Part shown: piece by piece, positions 60,338 through 64,000 of the stretch
How positions within the stretch are numbered: position 1 is the first letter of the stretch
Layout of the letters: each line of letters starts with the position of its first letter
NCBI RefSeq assembly: GCF_008705135.1
Contig: NZ_CP023694.1
Span: 5,933,001 to 5,997,000 of the forward strand
DNA: 64,000 nt
From: Streptomyces coeruleorubidus
Lineage (GTDB): Bacteria > Actinomycetota > Actinomycetes > Streptomycetales > Streptomycetaceae
Direction of reading: 5' to 3'
Notes under the pieces: generated by a model
What the model saw: the letters and a program-made list of their open reading frames with translations, nothing else
Told to the model about the DNA's origin: nothing
The model's database searches: none
Program-made: the position numbers and the translations under genes

Positions 60338-60380
60338 TGGGTCCACGGGCCCATGCCCTTTGCTGGTTCCTGAGTGAAAT
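60338..60380 (+). promoter_or_regulatory. Partial GGGCCC element upstream of the lipoprotein cluster
   Basis: TGGGTCCA (60338) and CGGGCCCA (60346) keep the 8-nt spacing of boxes 2 and 3; box 1 is degenerate (TAGGCCT near 60327). TGAAAT starts 21 nt after the last box. It is a weaker member of the element family. Confidence 0.5.
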
Positions 60381-60504
60381 GCCCTGTGTGCCGTCACACC
60401 TGACGGACGGATTGGCGCGTTATGCAACCGTTACGGCTTGAACTGGTCGGCGAAACGCCGATTCCTCCCCATACAGCCCCGTGAGTTGACAACCTTCACT
60501 CTGG

Positions 60505-60569
60505 TGCGGCTCCACACCGCTGTATAGCTTTGGTTCGCTCAAGAGAAGCCTCGCCTCTTAACGGGAGCC
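60505..60569 (+). repeat. Structured leader repeat, copy 1
   Basis: The first 29 nt are identical to 62971-62999, and the whole 65 nt match about 90%. CGGCTCC at the start pairs with GGAGCCG at the end, closing the element. AAGAG/CTCTT can form an inner hairpin. It ends 4 nt before the GTG of the lipoprotein gene, so it includes the ribosome binding site (CGGGAG). Confidence 0.7.
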
Positions 60570-60573
60570 GACC

Positions 60574-61230
60574 GTGAACCGCCGCCCCACCCTCCTCGCA
60601 GCGCTCACGCTGACCGCCGCTGCGGCCCTGACGCTGTCCGCGTGCGGGAGCGATGACAGCTCCGAGGGCAAGGACAACGACAAGATCGCGGGAGCCGATA
60701 CCGGTGCCGGCACCGCCTCGCCCAGCGCATCGGCCCAGCAGGCCGCCGGCCGCCCGGAGATCAAGCTGCCGTCCGACCTGACCATGACCTTCGAAGGCGG
60801 CAAGACAGGTGACGCCGTCAAGGACGCCGTACTCGCGGACAACGCCGACCGTATGCGCTCGGTCAACGCGGCGATCGCGGGAACGGACCCCGAGGCGAAG
60901 GCGCTGAACTTCTACAACACCGGCAGGGCGTTGGAGGCGGCCGCGATCTGGGTGGACAAGTTCAAGAAGGCCGATCTCGGCATCACGGGCACCATCCGGT
61001 ACTACGACCGGACCGTGACACTCGATGGCAGCAAGGCGGCCTCCGTCGTGTTCTGCGCCGACGAGAGCAAGGGCTACGCCAAGGACCTCAAGACGAACAA
61101 GCCCAAGGTCACCACGCCCTCCGATGAGGACTTCATCCTTTACAACACGCGGCTGGAGAAGAACAGCGACGGCGTTTGGCAGACCGCCCGCATCGTTTCG
61201 ACTGCAGGAGCGAAGCAATGCCTGAAGTGA
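60574..61230 (+). CDS. Lipoprotein of unknown function
   Basis: 218 aa from a GTG. Signal with lipobox LSAC at about residues 21-24; a Ser/Asp-rich linker follows. The mature domain is helical, with ALNFYNTGRALEAAAIWVDKFKK and TIRYYDRTVTLDGSKAASVVFC. Its two cysteines could form a disulfide. The next gene starts 13 nt before its end. Confidence 0.78.
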   Translation: MNRRPTLLAALTLTAAAALTLSACGSDDSSEGKDNDKIAGADTGAGTASPSASAQQAAGRPEIKLPSDLTMTFEGGKTGDAVKDAVLADNADRMRSVNAAIAGTDPEAKALNFYNTGRALEAAAIWVDKFKKADLGITGTIRYYDRTVTLDGSKAASVVFCADESKGYAKDLKTNKPKVTTPSDEDFILYNTRLEKNSDGVWQTARIVSTAGAKQCLK

Positions 61231-62267
61231 GACGGAGAGCGTTCGGAGGCCTCGTCCTGGCCACGGCCTTTGTAGTTCTGGGCACACCGAGTGCCTGGGC
61301 CAAAGTCACTCCCGACGGCACCACCGAAAGCGATACGAGCACGTCGAAGCCCTCGGGGTCCGTGAAGGGCGACACGCTCGCGTCGTCGGCCGGCGGCGTG
61401 ATCGTCTTTGACCGTTCGAAAAACGGCTCGGGTGAGTCCGCGGGGGGTGTCACGTCCACCAGTTCATGGACCCCACCCCCGTGCTACTACGCTCCCAAGT
61501 ACACGCCTGAGCAACTCCAGAAAACCATGGAGCCCGTCTGGGAGTCGGAGTCGACGGGGTACCAGTGGGACGCGCAGCAGCGTGACCGGTACGTCAACGG
61601 ACATCCGTACAAGGACTTCAACAAGGACAAGTCCGGTGAAGGTTACTGGTGGGACGCCTATGTCCCCGAGAGTCAGGTCGGTGCCCCGGGCTCGCTCGAC
61701 TGCACCAAGCCGATTTTCTGGGTGGACAACGGCGACCCGCCGCCCGCGGACGTCCCCGAGGCCATCACGCCCGAGATACTCGCCCAGCTCGCGTACGCCG
61801 AGATCCGGGTCCCTTCGACCACGGTCGAACTCGCGCCTCAGCAAACCACGAAGGTGAACCTGCCGACCTGGGCGTGGCTGGATGCGGCGAAGTTCAAGCC
61901 GGTGTCCGTGACGGCCAGCGTCCCGTTGCTGGACATCCAGGCGACGACCACCGCCGAACCGGTCTCTCTGAAGATCGAGCCGGGCACGGCTGACGCCGTC
62001 ACCTATCCCGCCTCGGGCGAGTGCCGGATCAATGCGGATGGCTCGATCGGCGAACCGTACGCAAAGGGCAAGGCTGACCAGACTCCACCGTGTGGAGTGA
62101 GATATTCGCGTTCATCCGGTGACGGCTCGTACAAACTCAGGGCAACCATCACCTGGAAAATCCACTGGACAGGGACTGGTGTCCAAGGTCAACGACTCCT
62201 GCCCGACGGGACGTTCGGCGCTGACCAGGATGTCGTTGTCCAGGAGATCCAGTCAGTCAACCGTTAA
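61218..62267 (+). CDS. Secreted protein of unknown function
   Basis: 349 aa, ATG overlapping the previous gene by 13 nt. Signal peptide at residues 1-28 (VLATAFVVLGTPSAWA). Aromatic-rich middle (PPCYYAPKYTPEQLQ, then GYWWDAYVPES) and a C-terminal beta domain with TTVELAPQQTTKVNLPTWAWLD. No enzyme motif. Co-exported with the lipoprotein, perhaps as a pair. Confidence 0.75.
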   Translation: MPEVRRRAFGGLVLATAFVVLGTPSAWAKVTPDGTTESDTSTSKPSGSVKGDTLASSAGGVIVFDRSKNGSGESAGGVTSTSSWTPPPCYYAPKYTPEQLQKTMEPVWESESTGYQWDAQQRDRYVNGHPYKDFNKDKSGEGYWWDAYVPESQVGAPGSLDCTKPIFWVDNGDPPPADVPEAITPEILAQLAYAEIRVPSTTVELAPQQTTKVNLPTWAWLDAAKFKPVSVTASVPLLDIQATTTAEPVSLKIEPGTADAVTYPASGECRINADGSIGEPYAKGKADQTPPCGVRYSRSSGDGSYKLRATITWKIHWTGTGVQGQRLLPDGTFGADQDVVVQEIQSVNR

Positions 62268-62418
62268 GGGTTTTCAGGCCCCACCCAATGCCTTCGGCCC
62301 AGCTCGCCGATGAGGTATCGCGGCCGTCGGCGCGTGACGACAGCGACTCGAGGGAATACTGCCTGCCGAACACCGGAACCGAGGCACGCACGCCGGAGCA
62401 CAGCACACGGGGGAACAC

Positions 62419-62967
62419 ATGGCCGGGACGAAACCACGCGGACTGCGCAGAAGCGGTGTCGTACTCGCCGCACTGATCGCCCTGACGGCGGCGGCCGGCT
62501 GCGGAAGCGACTCGGACGAGCCCGCGAAGGCGTCGTCGTCTCCACCTGGTGAGCGGCCGTCAAAGGCCGATCCCCCGAAACGGCCCGAGCCCACGCCCAA
62601 GCCCTCGGTGTCCGCCGCGGACGGCCGAGACATCAAGGCCTGCGCGGACGGCAACTGCGAGATCGTGGTCTCCGAGCCGGTGAAGATCCCCTTCAAGGGT
62701 CCGCGTGGCCCGGCCACCCTGTCCGTCACCGAGGTCGGCCCGAACGCCATCGCGTACACGGTGAAGTCGGGCAACGGCCAGTCCAAGGGCAGCGCGAGCG
62801 GCCCGGGGCAGGGCTGCATCACCGTCCTCCGCAGCAACGGCAGCGGAAACTCGTGCGGTGGCGTCGGAACCGCAGGGCGGCCGAGTCCCCAGCCGGACGC
62901 GGTGGTGATCCAGGCGGCGACCGGGGAGGACGGAACGGCCGTCCTCCAACTCGTGTCCGACCGATGA
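62419..62967 (+). CDS. Lipoprotein with beta domain
   Basis: 182 aa. Lipobox AAGC near residue 27, Pro/Lys linker to about 65, then a small beta domain (CADGNCEIVVSEPVKIP and TLSVTEVGPNAIAYTVKSG). Four cysteines likely make disulfides. Function unknown. Confidence 0.75.
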   Translation: MAGTKPRGLRRSGVVLAALIALTAAAGCGSDSDEPAKASSSPPGERPSKADPPKRPEPTPKPSVSAADGRDIKACADGNCEIVVSEPVKIPFKGPRGPATLSVTEVGPNAIAYTVKSGNGQSKGSASGPGQGCITVLRSNGSGNSCGGVGTAGRPSPQPDAVVIQAATGEDGTAVLQLVSDR

Positions 62968-62970
62968 CCG

Positions 62971-63037
62971 TGCGGCTCCACACCGCTGTATAGCTTTGGC
63001 TCGCTCAAGCGAAGCCTCGAATCTCTTACCGGGAGCC
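62971..63037 (+). repeat. Structured leader repeat, copy 2
   Basis: Near copy of 60505-60569, again closed by GGCTCC/GGAGCC. Here it follows a lipoprotein stop by 3 nt and precedes the GNAT gene by 110 nt, so it no longer carries a ribosome binding site next to a start codon. Confidence 0.7.
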
Positions 63038-63146
63038 CAACGCCCAACGCCCAAGGCCCTGGCGCAGGCCCTGAGGCAAGGTGGGCCCCGGCGGTGCGAC
63101 GGCTTCCGCGGTGTCGTTGTCAGTGGCCGGTGCCACACTCATCGGC

Positions 63147-63602
63147 ATGACTACCGAAGACGTGCGGCTGCGCGATGTCGTGGAAGACGATCTCGAAGCG
63201 TTCTGCGCCTACGAGCAGGATCCCGAGGCAGCCCGGCGGTCGAGGTTCACGCCCCGGCCGCGGGAGGCCTTCATGGCGCACTGGAAGCTGCGGGTCCTCG
63301 GCGACGACGCCAACTGCGTGCAGACCGTGACCGTGGACGGTGAGGTCGCCGGCAGCTTCGTCGCCTGGTGGGACGAGGACCGCCGCTTCCTGGGGTACTG
63401 GCTCGGGCGCGCGTACTGGGGACGCGGCATCGGCACCCGCGCCCTGGAACTCTTCCTGGAGCGGGAGCAGAACCGGCCCCTGCACGCCGATCCCTTCAGC
63501 GGCAACACCGCTTCCGTACGTCTCCTCGAGAAGCACGGCTTCCGCCCCGCCGGCACCGTCCAGTACGAAGACGACGAGCACGTCCTGCTCGTTCTGACGT
63601 GA
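63147..63602 (+). CDS. GNAT-family acetyltransferase
   Basis: 151 aa from the ATG at 63147; an upstream GTG would add 22 unlikely residues. GNAT fold: VRLRDVVEDDLEAFCAYEQDP at the start, then LGYWLGRAYWGRGIGTRALELFL with the acetyl-CoA pyrophosphate-binding loop, and NTASVRLLEKHGFRPAGT. Acetylates an unknown amine. CACACT a few nt upstream and no Shine-Dalgarno suggest a leaderless transcript. Overlaps the next gene (GTGA). Confidence 0.9.
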   Translation: MTTEDVRLRDVVEDDLEAFCAYEQDPEAARRSRFTPRPREAFMAHWKLRVLGDDANCVQTVTVDGEVAGSFVAWWDEDRRFLGYWLGRAYWGRGIGTRALELFLEREQNRPLHADPFSGNTASVRLLEKHGFRPAGTVQYEDDEHVLLVLT

Positions 63603-64000
63603 CCGTGCACCGCACCTTCGAAGACCTCGTCGCCGAAGGCGCCTCCGTCCCCACCGAAGGCTGGGACTTCTCCTGGTTCGAGGGGCGGGCCACCGAGGCG
63701 CGGCCCTCCTGGGGGTATGCGACGTCGATGGCCGAGCGGCTGGGGCGGGCGAGCGCCGTGCTCGACATCCAGACCGGTGGCGGGGAAGTACTGGACTTCG
63801 CTCTCGCCAAGGCCCCGAAGAGGCCCCCGCTCGCCGTCGCCACCGAGGGCTGGCCGCCGAACGCGGCCAAGGCGACCGCCCTGCTGCGTCCGCGCGGGGT
63901 CGCGGTCGTCGCCGCGCCCGAGGACGCCCCGCTGCCCTTCGCCGACGGTGCCTTCGACCTGGTCGTGAGCCGGCATCCCGTCCGCCCGTACTGGGCCGAG
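63599..64000 (+). CDS. SAM-dependent methyltransferase, cut by the window edge
   Basis: 134 codons from a GTG that overlaps the GNAT stop; the right end is missing. Class I Rossmann methyltransferase: ASAVLDIQTGGGEVLDFAL is motif I for SAM, VAVVAAPEDAPLPFADGAFDLVVSR holds the acidic loop and motif IV. Substrate unknown. Coupled with the acetyltransferase. Confidence 0.85.
   Translation, partial: MTVHRTFEDLVAEGASVPTEGWDFSWFEGRATEARPSWGYATSMAERLGRASAVLDIQTGGGEVLDFALAKAPKRPPLAVATEGWPPNAAKATALLRPRGVAVVAAPEDAPLPFADGAFDLVVSRHPVRPYWAE

Larger units (their letters stand above)
60248..60573. other. Divergent intergenic region before the lipoprotein cluster
   Basis: 326 bp with no gene. It holds a partial three-box element (60338-60353), a short AT-rich patch, TTGACA at 60486-60491 without a well-placed -10, and the structured leader repeat (60505-60569) just before the GTG at 60574. 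Confidence 0.6.

Noticed and set aside
1..64000. tRNA, rRNA or known riboswitch
   Set aside because: No cloverleaf, rRNA-like stretch or familiar riboswitch core was recognised by eye; a covariance search would be needed to exclude small RNAs.

Overview
The window is high-GC actinobacterial DNA, almost certainly from a Streptomyces chromosome. Most third codon positions are G or C, GTG and TTG starts are common, TTA codons are rare, and the gene families are typical of the genus: DUF397/XRE-DUF5753 pair, RsbA-like MEDS protein, SpoIIAB-like ATPases, a chitinase with DasR-type boxes, and a radical copper oxidase. I see no rRNA, tRNA, transposase, CRISPR array or plasmid origin.

Left part (1-31 kb) is mostly housekeeping and secreted functions. 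It holds a truncated radical copper oxidase, a Mut7-C RNase-like protein, a TetR regulator, hemolysin III, GTP-dependent PEP carboxykinase, a secreted Ig-repeat protein, an aminotransferase and a secreted trypsin-like protease. A divergent cluster at 12637-19463 looks like D-amino-acid salvage: D-aminoacylase, D-serine-dehydratase-like enzyme, PfkB kinase, IclR, RidA and a GntP permease, with a perfect inverted repeat in the shared promoter region. Then come a carboxypeptidase, a large NB-ARC/LuxR regulator, two RsbA/SpoIIAB-like proteins, an Nramp-like transporter, and a chitinase whose promoter carries two DasR-like boxes and may make a leaderless mRNA.

Centre (30.6-44.5 kb) is a Tad/Flp (type IVb pilus) locus: CpaB, TadZ, two TadE-like pseudopilins, TadA ATPase, TadB, TadC, a histidine kinase with its response regulator, the Flp pilin, a TadG-like protein, a lipoprotein and an OmpA-like protein. 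A divergent 519-aa protein also begins with a Flp-like membrane segment. No prepilin peptidase is in the window.

Right part (44.7-60 kb) is the most remarkable. Two large proteins (887 and 799 aa) share four membrane helices, then an internal Flp-pilin segment with an intact prepilin-peptidase-like site, an Asp/Gly-rich linker and a helical body. Each ends in a different nuclease-like domain: a PD-(D/E)XK-like fold in the first, a Tox-REase-5-like domain in the second. Each is followed at once by an immunity-like gene. This is the architecture of polymorphic toxins, apparently built on Flp pilin and encoded beside a Tad machine. Around them lie five paralogous immunity-like genes, orphan toxin tails, toxin and DUF397 gene fragments, and extra small immunity-like genes, so the locus has been shuffled repeatedly.

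A three-box GGGCCC-type element with constant internal spacing (12 and 8 nt), followed after 22-23 nt by a -10-like TANNNT, precedes the flp pilin, both toxins and the 519-aa Flp-like protein; a weaker copy precedes the secreted-protein cluster at 60.5 kb. This predicts one activator controlling pilin and toxins together. TTA codons in the first gene of the tad run, in toxin 1 and in one immunity gene suggest additional bldA (developmental) control.

The right end (60.5-64 kb) holds two lipoproteins, a secreted protein, a GNAT acetyltransferase and the start of a methyltransferase.
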